A stretch of DNA of 64,000 nucleotides from contig CANQVT010000003.1 of assembly GCA_947627365.1 (NCBI GenBank), positions 1 through 64,000 on the forward strand. Reading direction: 5' to 3'. The position numbers and the translations under genes were made by a program. Source of the DNA: an uncultured Lachnospiraceae bacterium. GTDB taxonomy: Bacteria > Bacillota > Clostridia > Lachnospirales > Lachnospiraceae. Position 1 is the first letter of the stretch. The number at the start of each line of letters is the position of its first letter. Below the pieces are notes generated by a model that saw only the letters and a program-made list of their open reading frames with translations, had not been told where the DNA came from and did not search any database. Below, piece after piece: positions 25,715-35,572 of the stretch.

Positions 25715-28700
25715 ATGAAGAAGAGAACCAAACGAATTCTGGCTATGCTGCTCGCATCGGCGATGATCCTGCAGCAGGGCAGCACTGTAGGAGTGTTGGC
25801 TACGGAGACGGAGCCGGCGAGCGAGACTGTGGCAGAGACGCAGCCTGAGACGACGGCAGAGACACAAGCGCCGGAGACGACCGCTGAGACAAAAGCTTCG
25901 GAAACACAGGTGACAGAGGCCGCTTTGGGAACGACGCAGACAGATACACCTGCGGCTACGCAGACGGAGCAATCCGAGACAGTTGCAGCGACGCAGATCG
26001 AGCAGTCCGAGACAGTTGCGGCGACGCAGATCGAGCAGTCTGAGACGACTGCAGTCACGGAGACGACAGAGACCACGGTGGAGACGACCGACAGCACGAA
26101 GCAGAGCGAGACAACAGTTCAGGAGACGACGGAAGCTCCGGCACAGAATGCAAAAAAGACGGAAGCTCTGACAGAGGCAGTTACGGAGGCTACTGGTGAG
26201 ACAGACGAGGACGACAATGCTGTGCCGGATAGCTCTTCATCGTATGGGCTTATGATGGCAGAACCGGGATCGTTGACGACGATCATCGATGCGGGTGAAC
26301 CGACGACGATTGCTGATTCGGGCTCGGATGATAACACTGGATATACATTTAGCCAGGAACTTGAAAAGTTTCTTAAAGAATTGACAATAACAGATGAAAC
26401 AACCACGGATGCGAGTGATTTTACTGTTCGAGAGAATCGGGACTATGGAATAGAATTAAAATTTAAAGAAGATGATCATACAGGTGGTTTGCAATTTGGC
26501 TCATCTCCGCTTGTATTTACATTGCCGGAAGGGTTTAAATTTGCCGACGGGCAGACGGGACCTATAGATATTAAAGTAAAAAATAGCGATGGTACTTATA
26601 CACCGATAGATGGCAATACATTTAGGATCGAGGACGGTAAGCTGTATGTAACATTGAATGACACGGCATTATCTTCATATGCCGATGTAGAATTTTCTGT
26701 CAAAGCGAATTTGCATACGACGAAGGATATTAAGAATGGGTCGACGGATTTCGGTGGCGGTGTAACAAAGGAAGTTGTTGTGAAAACACAGAGCGAGGTC
26801 TCTGTTGATAAGTCTATTACATTTTATGATGAAGACGGTACAGCACATTATGCCATTATAGTAAAATCTGATGGAACAAATACTAATGTAAATGTGTCGG
26901 ACGTTATTCCGGGAAATATACTTGTACTCCAGCAGCCGGTTACCGCAAAATCTAATAAAAAATCTTCTGTTACCTTTGCGGATGGCGGTATTATATATAC
27001 AGAAGGAGGAAAGGGTTTTAGCTGTACTATTCCTGAAATGGAAGATGGAGAAGAAATTACATTCGAATACACTGCAAAAGTAGATTGGAGTAAGGTAACA
27101 GGATCACTTTCCCAGGATGCTAAAACAAATACGGTAACAGTTAAGAGTACAGAACAGCCGGATTCAAAAACAGATACGGAGACCTACGGAAATAATGAAC
27201 ATCAGATTGCATATAATTGGGCAGATAAAGAAGGAAGTCTGGAAACTGGAAAAATAGAATGGACACTTACGGTGAATGAGACTCAGAAAGCGTCTGCAGC
27301 CGGACAGACCGTAACAGATACAATTAAGGAGGATTCCAGACCATATATTTCTTATCAGGATGGAGAAACTGTAACGATCACAGTTTATGATGAGAGTGGT
27401 GGCATTGTACGTACGGATCAATTTACGCTTTCAGAGTATAATATGCTCAAAGATGAGGCAACTGGCAGATATTACCAATGGACTTATCAGATTCCGACAA
27501 CTGATGCAGGACACAATTATAAATATGTTTTTTCTTATAGTACTGATGTAACTACAAAAGGACTGATTAATAAAAAAGAAGTTGAGAATGAGGTTTCTGT
27601 CGGCGATAAAGGTACTGGGAGCGGTGGAGTAGAGATTGAAGGTGAGAACGCTTCTGTAGAAAAAAATGTGGTAAGCTATGATAAGACCAAAGAAGAGATC
27701 GAATGGGAAGTAAAATTTCATGTGCCGGTTTCAGAATTGAAGACTGTAGAGCTGACGGATACGTTGCCTCTTAGCCCGTGGTTTGATGGAAAACAGGTAT
27801 CGGATTCAATTGTTGGATCGGTAACTGTAACTTCAGAACCGGTAGAAACATTGTACTATACGTATGAGCCTGCCACGGATGGAAGATCGTTTAAAATCAC
27901 ATTCTATAAAGATGAAGCTTGTAATACCCCGGGTATGAATGCATTAAGTAATCCGGGGAGTGCAACAGAGCGAGTTATCACTATTAAATTTAAGACCCAA
28001 AATAACGGAGAATGGATTGAGCACTCAAAAGAAGAAACGAATTCTGAATGGTTTAATCATATAAACAATGTCGATGGATTAGTTAACAATGCAAGTGTTC
28101 ACGCGGATGCAGAACAGGAGGTTCGGCCGAAAAAGGGTATTAGTCTGGAAAAACGTGGCAAAGGTGATATAAGCGCGTTCACATATGTAGTAAAATTGGA
28201 GGGTGTTGAAAGTGAGACGTTGGAGTTAACGGATACATATGACAAATTGCTTACATATACAGAGGACATTTATAATTCCATTCCTTTGATTGTGGGAACA
28301 GATGTCAAAAATGCGTTAGATAATGCGGGAAAATGGTTGGCCGATCAAGGTGGTAAACTCGGGAAATTGACCATCAAGGATGATACAACATCACATAAGC
28401 TTACTATAAATGTGAGCGAAGTTCCCAAAAAGGATGATGGATCATTTTATCCATATTATTATATTGTATATATGATGAAAGTTGCAGATGAAAATAAAGC
28501 AGCTTTATATGAGGCCGCTCTAAAAAATGGGGGCAAGTATGAATTTGTCAATAGTGTGGCCTGGGGTGAGCAAAAAGACAGTGATACCAGAGAATTCCAA
28601 TATGGGGGACTGACAAAACAGCTTTCTCAAAAGGCGGATAATACGAATGGATATGTTGCCGAATTCAAACTAGACGTTAATTCTCAAAAATTTGATCTGG

Positions 28701-31700
28701 TAGAAGGAAACAGTGTTACAATTGTAGATACAATGACCAATTTGGTATTTAAGCCTAATACATTGTCGGTGGAAGATGCAGAGACCGGTGCATCATTGTA
28801 TTACACGCTTTCCTATACCGTTAATGATGATGGGCAAACAGTGATCACAATTGTTATTCCGGATGGTGATGGGAAGCATATTACTATTAAATATCAGGCG
28901 CAGGTCAGTGGAAGCGGAGAGGTGACATATTCGAATAATGCTGTGATTGTGGGATATAAACATGGCAGTAGTGTTAGCGAAAAAGCAAATGTGTCATCGA
29001 GCGGCGAAGGATCTGCATCTGAAAGAATGCTCACGTTATACAAGTACAAAGCTGGGGATTTGACAGAAGGATTAAGTGACGCATGGTTTGAACTTTATGT
29101 ATGGCATGAAGGTAATTGGCTACTACGTTCTACTCATGATTCTGAAGGAAATAAAGTTGATTATTTTAAAACGGGAGAAGATGGTACCGTAAAGATAACT
29201 GGAGATGCTGAAATTGATAAATGGTCTTTAAGCGAAGGCAACTGGAAACTGGTAGAAAAGAAAGCGCCGAGTGGATATGAAAAAAATCAGGGCATGAAAT
29301 ATGAGTTTACCATTAGTCCCACACTTACACCGGGCGTTAAAGACCAGTATATGTTTGGCGGTACGATCGCCATTCCCAACGAAGAAGGGCAGGCAAAGAC
29401 TGGAAGTCTGTCGGTTAATAAGATAGTATCAAATCCGGAAGGGATGACAGATGCAAATGGTGGTAAGTATATCGTTAAAGTGACCACGGATGTTGATCTT
29501 TCTGAGGCAATTGTGAAAAAGGGGACCGAGAATGTAGAAGTTACAAAAGAAGATGAGGGATATAGCTTTACTTTTGAAATCACTGGTGGGGCTTCCATCG
29601 ATATTACTGGACTTCCCGAAGGAAATTACATGGTGGAGGAGACGAGCACAGGTTTGTTCTCGACTGCTTACGAGGTGAATGGAGAGACAATTGAAGAAGA
29701 GGAAGTTCCGACGGTAAATGTAACAGAAAGCTCTGCTCCGGAGGTAACAATTACCAATACCTATAAGACTGTCGCGACATCTGTGGATGTGACTGTAAAT
29801 GGTACGAAGAATTTGAACGATAAGCCTTCAGCAAAAACGTTTAGCTTTAAGCTGGAGCCGGTGACGGGAAATCCGACCGACGACCCGGTTACGGCGAATG
29901 GACTGACAGCGGAGAACGGGGCGAATGGCAGATTTGCGTTTGACACGCTTACCTTTACTAAGGCAGGTACCTACAAATATACGGTGAGAGAGACCTCTTC
30001 GGGTGAAGAAGGATATGATTACGACAGCTCCGTATATTATGTTACAGTTGTGGTGTCCGGACCTGATGCGTCCGGAGCATTGACACAGACTACATCTGTC
30101 ACTAAAGGTACTATAGACAGCGAAGGCACAACGGCGTCTGGGATTGCTTTTAATAACACATATACTGAAAGCGGCAGCGTGATCCTGTCTGTGAAGAAGA
30201 CTTACTCAGGCGATACGGAGTCCATTCCGGAAGACGGCTTTACGTTCAAACTTGAAAAAGTAGGGGATGCTCCGATGCCGGCGACAGGCGGCGATACAGT
30301 GACTGTGACAGCGGCAGATTTGGCAGGCGGAACGGCTACAAAGAATTTTGGCGCAATCACGTATGATACAGATGGTGATTACTATTATACGGTCAGAGAA
30401 ACTGTGACGGGTCTTGATGACGATCATATCAAGAATAGTATCCTATATGATACAGTGGTATATGGAGTGAAGGTACACGTTGCCGGAGATGGCAAGGGTG
30501 GTAAGACTGTCACGGTAACGTATGATACGGAGGGTGGAAAAACTTATAAAGAGTCCTTCGGTGTAGGGGAAGCGTTTACATTTGCGTTTACAAACACCGA
30601 GATAGGCGAGCTTACAGAGATTGAAGCATTGGAGATTCCGGTACACAAAACTGTGAAGCCGGCCGGTTCGGCAGCAGGCTACAAGTTTAAGTTGGAAGCG
30701 GTCGATGGCGCTCCGATTCCGGAAGGTACTGTTACAGAAGTGACGACGGATGTAGCTGGGAATGCAAAATTCAAGCTGGAGTATGAGATTGATGATTATC
30801 TGACATACCTTGGCGAAGACGATGATCCGACTCCGTTCGTGTACAAAGTCAGCGAGGTGCGGGAGAATCCGAAGACCGGTATTACCTATGATGAGACGGT
30901 ATATACGGTGACGGTGACGTTTGCAGAGTCAGGATCGGGGTATGATCCGGATAAGAAGGCGGAAGTCACTACGATTACAGCCAATATGATTGTAACGAAG
31001 GCGGGCAAAGCCTACACGGCGGATGCGCTTGAGTTTGTAAACAATACCACTGTGAAGATTGGTAAGGCAGACGAGAACGGGCAGCTGCTTTCCGGCGCGA
31101 AGCTGAAAGTAAGCATAAAAGATGCGGAAACAGGTGCGCTGGTAGCAGAGTGGACAACAGATGACACTCTGAAGGATCTTACCGGCAATGAGAAGCTTGT
31201 AACAGGCAAGACTTATATTCTGGAGGAGACAGAGGCTCCGCGGGGATACCGCATAGCGGATCCGGTTACGTTCTCGATTAATGGGGACGGGCAGGTTATC
31301 GTGGACGGAGAAGTTATGGAAGACGGCCTGATTACGATGACCGACACGAAGATCAAACTGGAAGTCAACAAGAAGGCGACCGGCACCGGCGAGGAACTCG
31401 ACGGCGCGGTTCTGGAGCTGCTCGACAAGGATGGCAAGGTATTGGATTCCTGGACGTCGAAGAAGGGCCAGACGCACGACTTTGGCAGCAAGCTGAAGGC
31501 AGGCGAGAGCTACACCCTTCGTGAAACGGTTGCTCCGGATGGATATACCTGCGTGACAGATATGAAGTTCACGGTTGCTGAGGACGGCACGGTTACTGGC
31601 CTGGATAGCATCAAGACGACCGACACGAGCGGAAACACAGTCTACGTGGTTGAGGATACGCTGAACAAGGTCAGCATCGAGAAGGTTGACGAGAGCGGTG

Positions 31701-32845
31701 CGGCTCTGAGCGGCGCGAAGCTGGTCATCAGGGATGCGGAAAGCGCGGTAGTGGACAGCTGGACGACGGACGGCAAGGCGCATGAGATTACTGGCCTTGC
31801 GAAGGGTAAGTATACGTTGAGCGAGGTTGAAGCTCCGGAGGGGTACGAGGTTTCGAAGGATGTTCCGTTCGAGATCACTGGTACCGAAACGGTGGGCAGC
31901 GTACTCAGCCTGAGGATGACGGATACGAAGATCCCGGATTCGAATGTATATTCCCTGACGGTGACGAAGCACCTGCGTCTGGATGGCGTTCCCAGCGAGC
32001 TTGCGGCGAAAGATGTAACCTACTACGTGGCTCTGTTCTCCGACGCGGAGAAGACGCAGCGTGTCAGCAATGTGAAGAAGATCGAGTTCCACAATGAGAC
32101 GTCGAGCACGGTGACGTTCGACAAGCTTGCAGAGGGCACATACTACGTAGGCGAGACGGACGAGAACGGTACGCTCCTGGTGTCCAAGATCGTGAACAAT
32201 GAGATAATCTTCTATCCGGAGTATAGCGGCGACGGCAAGGTTGAGCTGGAGGGAAGAGATACGGATAAGGTTGCAGGCTTCACGAATGTGTACATGAAGC
32301 TGACGAACGATTTCTACCTGTCAGGACAGATCACGGTGACGAAGAAGATCCTCGTAAACGGCGAGGAGGGTACCTCCGATGAGACGTACTACGCGAGACT
32401 GTTTACGGATCCGGAGCTGACTGACCCGCTGGATGAGATCCTGGCGCTTGACCTGGCAGGCAACTCGAGCGCGAGCGTGACGGTGACGAACCTTCCGATC
32501 GGTGAGACACTTGACAGCACCATGAGCTACTATGTGGCAGAGACGGACGAGAACGGCAACGTGCTTGATCCGGATGCGGTGACGGAGTTCGAGATCTCGG
32601 TCGACAAGAGTGAGATCGTGCTGAGCGCGGATAATTCCGCTCAGGAGGTTGTGATCACGAACAGCTTCACGGAGGAGGAGACCGAGACGGAGACTGAGAC
32701 CGAGACGGAAGTGCCGAAGAAGGCGGCTCCGAAGACCGGCGATGATACGGACTTCATGAGATATCTGCTGCTGATGGCACTCTCAGCCGGAACCTGTGCG
32801 GTAGCCTTTGAGGAGAAGCGCAGAAGAAACCGCGCGAGGAAGTAA
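25715..32845 (+). CDS. Giant pilin/adhesin-like cell-wall surface protein with isopeptide-type domains
   Basis: A 2376-residue secreted protein. The signal peptide (about 1-30) is followed by a Thr/Glu-rich stalk of repeated short units such as TQIEQSETVAA (about 31-170). A long run of beta-rich adhesin domains covers about 205-1340. Three Spy0128/FctA-like pilin isopeptide domains lie at about 1350-1780, each with a KT/TVRET pattern. Four or more Cna-B/SpaA-type prealbumin-like domains follow (for example YILEETEAPRGY, YTLRETVAPDGY, YTLSEVEAPEGY). The C-terminus has EAPKTGDD-like residues (APKTGDD), a hydrophobic helix and a basic tail, i.e. a variant LPxTG sortase signal. Roughly 26340-29760 is clearly AT-richer than both ends. 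GGAGGTATGTGCA precedes the ATG. No sortase gene is nearby. It is probably an adhesin; the ligand is unknown. Confidence 0.85.
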   Translation: MKKRTKRILAMLLASAMILQQGSTVGVLATETEPASETVAETQPETTAETQAPETTAETKASETQVTEAALGTTQTDTPAATQTEQSETVAATQIEQSETVAATQIEQSETTAVTETTETTVETTDSTKQSETTVQETTEAPAQNAKKTEALTEAVTEATGETDEDDNAVPDSSSSYGLMMAEPGSLTTIIDAGEPTTIADSGSDDNTGYTFSQELEKFLKELTITDETTTDASDFTVRENRDYGIELKFKEDDHTGGLQFGSSPLVFTLPEGFKFADGQTGPIDIKVKNSDGTYTPIDGNTFRIEDGKLYVTLNDTALSSYADVEFSVKANLHTTKDIKNGSTDFGGGVTKEVVVKTQSEVSVDKSITFYDEDGTAHYAIIVKSDGTNTNVNVSDVIPGNILVLQQPVTAKSNKKSSVTFADGGIIYTEGGKGFSCTIPEMEDGEEITFEYTAKVDWSKVTGSLSQDAKTNTVTVKSTEQPDSKTDTETYGNNEHQIAYNWADKEGSLETGKIEWTLTVNETQKASAAGQTVTDTIKEDSRPYISYQDGETVTITVYDESGGIVRTDQFTLSEYNMLKDEATGRYYQWTYQIPTTDAGHNYKYVFSYSTDVTTKGLINKKEVENEVSVGDKGTGSGGVEIEGENASVEKNVVSYDKTKEEIEWEVKFHVPVSELKTVELTDTLPLSPWFDGKQVSDSIVGSVTVTSEPVETLYYTYEPATDGRSFKITFYKDEACNTPGMNALSNPGSATERVITIKFKTQNNGEWIEHSKEETNSEWFNHINNVDGLVNNASVHADAEQEVRPKKGISLEKRGKGDISAFTYVVKLEGVESETLELTDTYDKLLTYTEDIYNSIPLIVGTDVKNALDNAGKWLADQGGKLGKLTIKDDTTSHKLTINVSEVPKKDDGSFYPYYYIVYMMKVADENKAALYEAALKNGGKYEFVNSVAWGEQKDSDTREFQYGGLTKQLSQKADNTNGYVAEFKLDVNSQKFDLVEGNSVTIVDTMTNLVFKPNTLSVEDAETGASLYYTLSYTVNDDGQTVITIVIPDGDGKHITIKYQAQVSGSGEVTYSNNAVIVGYKHGSSVSEKANVSSSGEGSASERMLTLYKYKAGDLTEGLSDAWFELYVWHEGNWLLRSTHDSEGNKVDYFKTGEDGTVKITGDAEIDKWSLSEGNWKLVEKKAPSGYEKNQGMKYEFTISPTLTPGVKDQYMFGGTIAIPNEEGQAKTGSLSVNKIVSNPEGMTDANGGKYIVKVTTDVDLSEAIVKKGTENVEVTKEDEGYSFTFEITGGASIDITGLPEGNYMVEETSTGLFSTAYEVNGETIEEEEVPTVNVTESSAPEVTITNTYKTVATSVDVTVNGTKNLNDKPSAKTFSFKLEPVTGNPTDDPVTANGLTAENGANGRFAFDTLTFTKAGTYKYTVRETSSGEEGYDYDSSVYYVTVVVSGPDASGALTQTTSVTKGTIDSEGTTASGIAFNNTYTESGSVILSVKKTYSGDTESIPEDGFTFKLEKVGDAPMPATGGDTVTVTAADLAGGTATKNFGAITYDTDGDYYYTVRETVTGLDDDHIKNSILYDTVVYGVKVHVAGDGKGGKTVTVTYDTEGGKTYKESFGVGEAFTFAFTNTEIGELTEIEALEIPVHKTVKPAGSAAGYKFKLEAVDGAPIPEGTVTEVTTDVAGNAKFKLEYEIDDYLTYLGEDDDPTPFVYKVSEVRENPKTGITYDETVYTVTVTFAESGSGYDPDKKAEVTTITANMIVTKAGKAYTADALEFVNNTTVKIGKADENGQLLSGAKLKVSIKDAETGALVAEWTTDDTLKDLTGNEKLVTGKTYILEETEAPRGYRIADPVTFSINGDGQVIVDGEVMEDGLITMTDTKIKLEVNKKATGTGEELDGAVLELLDKDGKVLDSWTSKKGQTHDFGSKLKAGESYTLRETVAPDGYTCVTDMKFTVAEDGTVTGLDSIKTTDTSGNTVYVVEDTLNKVSIEKVDESGAALSGAKLVIRDAESAVVDSWTTDGKAHEITGLAKGKYTLSEVEAPEGYEVSKDVPFEITGTETVGSVLSLRMTDTKIPDSNVYSLTVTKHLRLDGVPSELAAKDVTYYVALFSDAEKTQRVSNVKKIEFHNETSSTVTFDKLAEGTYYVGETDENGTLLVSKIVNNEIIFYPEYSGDGKVELEGRDTDKVAGFTNVYMKLTNDFYLSGQITVTKKILVNGEEGTSDETYYARLFTDPELTDPLDEILALDLAGNSSASVTVTNLPIGETLDSTMSYYVAETDENGNVLDPDAVTEFEISVDKSEIVLSADNSAQEVVITNSFTEEETETETETETEVPKKAAPKTGDDTDFMRYLLLMALSAGTCAVAFEEKRRRNRARK

Positions 32846-32880
32846 GCGGATTACAAAACAAAATGAGTTGAAATAATTGG

Positions 32881-32920
32881 CGGCCGCCCCTGAGTTTCGG
32901 GGCGGCCGTTGATATCTTTT
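32881..32920 (+). terminator. Terminator of the surface-protein gene
   Basis: A perfect 10-bp stem, CGGCCGCCCC (32881-32890) with GGGGCGGCCG (32899-32908), followed by a TTGATATCTTTT tract. Confidence 0.8.
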
Positions 32921-32960
32921 GTATGAGAAATGCGGTTATCGAGAATTCATTGCCGGACGG

Positions 32961-33971
32961 TCAATGTTTCTGGCCGATCGCTTTTTCGAGCTCGGCGATA
33001 CGCTGCCGGAGAAGCTCGATTTCACGGAGCCCTTCTTGGAGTCTGGCGTCTTTGTCTGCAAGTTCTGCCTTCTGGTTATCAATCTCGGCCTGCATCTCGT
33101 CGATCATATACTGCACAGTATTCCGATCCAGTATACGTAGTTCCTCTGAGAACATTCCCATCACCCTTTCGATATTTTCACACAGACGATATACATCCTC
33201 GTACATGGACTTGAATTCTGGATATGTATTGATTAGTCGGATGATAATTTCCGGATCGTCCTGGCTGAGGAACGCAAGCCATGCCTCGGTTTCGTTGCTG
33301 ATATCCTTATTTTGTATGTTCTGCCCGAAAATGTCAAGGGGAATGAACAGGTATTTTTGCAAAAGATCGAGCTCCAGTCCGGTGTTGGAGCGCTGCTCAA
33401 AATAATGTAGATACTCTGCCGGGAATTGCTGAAATTCTTTTGGGCTTTCTTCAATAAAAATGATTGTATAGACTTCTTTGACATCAGTATATCGGAACTT
33501 TTCTTTTTTTACGTCCCGTACACGTTTATACTGGCGTAGCAGGAGATCCGCAGAATAGCAGGCGCTGCGTTGACCCGGAAATGCATAGCCGATTTTCTGA
33601 GCCTCAACGTTCACGAGACTGCCGTCGTCAAGTTCCACGACGATGTCCATGATCAGCAGGGAGCTTTCGTCAGCGATACGTGTGGAGTCGCCCGGAAGAA
33701 CGTACTTGATTGTCACGTTTGTGCCGAGCAGGACGGAAAGCAGGCAATTGAGACGATCCGGCGTATATTCGGGATTCAGTATTTCCTTGAAAAAAGAATC
33801 ATATAAGAGCTTTACACCCTTGGCGCCGGTGCAAAAATCCAGAAATTCTTTCTGCTCTTCTTTTTTCCAACTGTTAAACTGATGTCTCAGCAAAGGCGTA
33901 GACTGAATCTGATCGAGTAGTTTTCCTCTTTCGTGGATGATTGGAAAATATTTGGCTAGTTTGCTTGACAT
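32961..33971 (-). CDS. PD-(D/E)XK nuclease-family transposase-like (Rpn/YhgA-like) protein
   Basis: A 336-residue protein of the family that includes recombination-promoting nucleases (Rpn) and the PD-(D/E)XK transposase-like proteins. The core is Asp109 in IMDIVVEL and Glu123-x-Gln125-Lys126 in NVEAQK. A middle region carries EVYTIIFIEESP and FIPLDIFGQ, typical of the family. The C-terminal 60 residues are a coiled coil (EIDNQKAELADKDARLQE). It is on the opposite strand to its neighbours and convergent with the surface-protein gene. AAAGGAGGAGATATGT supplies the ribosome-binding site. No inverted repeats mark it as an insertion sequence. Confidence 0.8.
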   Translation of the reverse strand: MSSKLAKYFPIIHERGKLLDQIQSTPLLRHQFNSWKKEEQKEFLDFCTGAKGVKLLYDSFFKEILNPEYTPDRLNCLLSVLLGTNVTIKYVLPGDSTRIADESSLLIMDIVVELDDGSLVNVEAQKIGYAFPGQRSACYSADLLLRQYKRVRDVKKEKFRYTDVKEVYTIIFIEESPKEFQQFPAEYLHYFEQRSNTGLELDLLQKYLFIPLDIFGQNIQNKDISNETEAWLAFLSQDDPEIIIRLINTYPEFKSMYEDVYRLCENIERVMGMFSEELRILDRNTVQYMIDEMQAEIDNQKAELADKDARLQEGLREIELLRQRIAELEKAIGQKH

Positions 33972-34079
33972 ATCTCCTCCTTTAGATATTTTGAATGATT
34001 CATATATATTACGTGATAGATATTAACACAATTTGAAATCTCAAGCAAGAAAAAGTGTTCATCAAAAAGCGACAGGAAA

Positions 34080-34108
34080 TTGCAGTTTACAGGGTATCGT
34101 GCTAGAAT
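34080..34108 (+). promoter_or_regulatory. Candidate promoter reading into element B and the Sce7726-like gene
   Basis: TTGCAG (34080-34085), 17-nt spacer, TAGAAT (34103-34108). A transcript from here would contain the compound palindrome. Confidence 0.45.
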
Positions 34109-34156
34109 GACAAAATATGATTGTGTGAGAAACTCGCCGGATGTGGACAATGAGTC

Positions 34157-34306
34157 ACTGTTCAGACCAGGCCGAAGCACTTGCTGCTGAGGCCGTAAGA
34201 AAGTGATTCAGGAGGCAGTTTGGGCTTCGCGAAACGAATTTGCATGCCCAAACTGCTCGTTACCCTAAAGGACTAGCTTCGCGTCGCTGCTCACGGAGTG
34301 AACAGT
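34157..34306. repeat. 150-nt compound palindrome (element B)
   Basis: Outer ends ACTGTTCA (34157-34164) and TGAACAGT (34299-34306) enclose an 11-bp perfect stem (34215-34225 with 34246-34256) and other pairs. AGGACTAGCTTCGCGTCGC at 34269-34287 is the exact reverse complement of 12955-12973 in element A. It occupies most of the 394-nt gap between the minus-strand nuclease-like gene and the Sce7726-like gene; no reading frame was seen. Confidence 0.7.
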
Positions 34307-34365
34307 AATGACAATGATGCGATTGGCAGAACGGCGGCAGGCAATAATTGAAAAGTCGGGTGAAA

Positions 34366-34929
34366 ATGATGCTGTACGACAGGGATATCCGCGAGCCTTT
34401 GTTTGATTTTCTGGAGGCGCGGTATGAGAAGGTACGGGTAATTGAAGAGAAGCAGATGGGGCGGTCGCGGGCCGACCTGGTGATGGTACTGCCGGACGCG
34501 CTGGTCGGGATTGAGATCAAGAGCGACGCGGATACATACGCCAGGCTTGCGCGGCAGGTGAAGGATTACGATCAGTTTTTTGACGCCAATTATGTCGTGG
34601 TGGGCACGCGCCACGCGATGCACATCGAGGAGCACGTTCCCGAATGGTGGGGCATCATCACGGTGGAGGAAGAAGACGGTGCGGTTGATTTCTATGTGTT
34701 GCGCCGGGCGCGGGAGAATCCGCGGGTGGATTGGAAGCGTAAGCTGGGGCTTTTGTGGCGGCAGGAGCTTGCGCACATCCAGGCGAAAAACATGCTGCCG
34801 CGCTATCCGGGGAAGAGCAGGCGCTTTGTGGTACAAAAGCTTCTGGAACGGGTGTCACTGGAGATCCTGCGCCCGCAGATCAGCGAGGAATTGTTTGAGA
34901 GGGACTATTCGCGGTACCAGGACGAATGA
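34366..34929 (+). CDS. Sce7726-family PD-(D/E)XK-fold protein
   Basis: A 187-residue cytosolic protein. The core has Asp37 in SRADLVMVLP and Glu50-x-Lys52 in GIEIKSDADTYARL, followed by YDQFFDANYVVVGTRH, the pattern of the Sce7726 family of restriction-endonuclease-like proteins. Its role is not established. The ATG at 34366 is preferred over an upstream in-frame TTG at 34348; neither has a good ribosome-binding site. It stands alone between two other promoters and has no modification or defence partner beside it. Confidence 0.7.
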   Translation: MMLYDRDIREPLFDFLEARYEKVRVIEEKQMGRSRADLVMVLPDALVGIEIKSDADTYARLARQVKDYDQFFDANYVVVGTRHAMHIEEHVPEWWGIITVEEEDGAVDFYVLRRARENPRVDWKRKLGLLWRQELAHIQAKNMLPRYPGKSRRFVVQKLLERVSLEILRPQISEELFERDYSRYQDE

Positions 34930-34967
34930 TATTAAAATTTAACAAAATTATTTGGACAGGCAATCTC

Positions 34968-34996
34968 TTGACAAGCTGTGTCCCTCGCAGTAAGAT
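34968..34996 (+). promoter_or_regulatory. Promoter of the SCP2-like/alcohol dehydrogenase genes
   Basis: TTGACA (34968-34973), 17-nt spacer, TAAGAT (34991-34996). Confidence 0.65.
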
Positions 34997-35041
34997 AGTT
35001 AGCGATTTAAAGTGATAGAGTGGAAAAGAGGGGCCGTATTT

Positions 35042-35524
35042 ATGAAAAAAGAACTGCTAAATCATGTGAATGCGCTGGTGCTGCAGGTGTTGTACCGCAG
35101 CCTGCGCGTGCTGTATAAGAATGACAGCCGTGTGCGGGAGGAGATTGACAGCTGGGATAAAAACATTTCCTTCAAACTGGTGTGCGGGCCGGGCGGAGCG
35201 GTGCTGGCGCTGCGCAGGAGCGAGCATGTCGGCTTTCGGAAGCTGCCGCGCGCGCAGAGAGCCGACATCACGATGCGCTTCAAGTCGGTGGACGGCGCGT
35301 TCTGCGTGCTGAGCGGGCAGAAGAGCATCGCGGACGCTTACGCGGAGCATTTGTTCACGCTGGAGGGCGACATTTACAAGACGATGGGCTTCGTGCGCTG
35401 CGTGGAGTTCGCGGAGGCGTACCTGTTCCCGCGCATCTGGAGCAGGCGTATCCTGAAGGAGATTCCGGACAGGCAGCTCGCCCCGCTGAAGGTGTATGCG
35501 CTGGCGCTGCTGGAGAATATCTGA
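35042..35524 (+). CDS. SCP2-like sterol-carrier-fold protein
   Basis: A 160-residue protein with an SCP2-like lipid-binding fold, seen in the ADITMRFKSVDGAFCVLSGQ strand-helix region and the following FTLEGDIYKTMGFVRCVE stretch. Members occur in Clostridia next to aldehyde/alcohol dehydrogenases and other redox genes. Binding of a hydrophobic ligand is family knowledge, not visible here. The start at 35042 is used rather than an upstream one because of the GAGGGGCC site. It precedes the alcohol dehydrogenase by about 50 nt on the same strand. Confidence 0.6.
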   Translation: MKKELLNHVNALVLQVLYRSLRVLYKNDSRVREEIDSWDKNISFKLVCGPGGAVLALRRSEHVGFRKLPRAQRADITMRFKSVDGAFCVLSGQKSIADAYAEHLFTLEGDIYKTMGFVRCVEFAEAYLFPRIWSRRILKEIPDRQLAPLKVYALALLENI

Positions 35525-35572
35525 TTAAGAAAAAGACAGGTATGAATGGAAGAAAGGAGCGAGGACTCGCAC

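Noticed and set aside
32961-33971. Complete insertion sequence around the transposase-like nuclease gene
   Set aside because: No terminal inverted repeats or target duplication were found around it, and the family is not a proven transposase.
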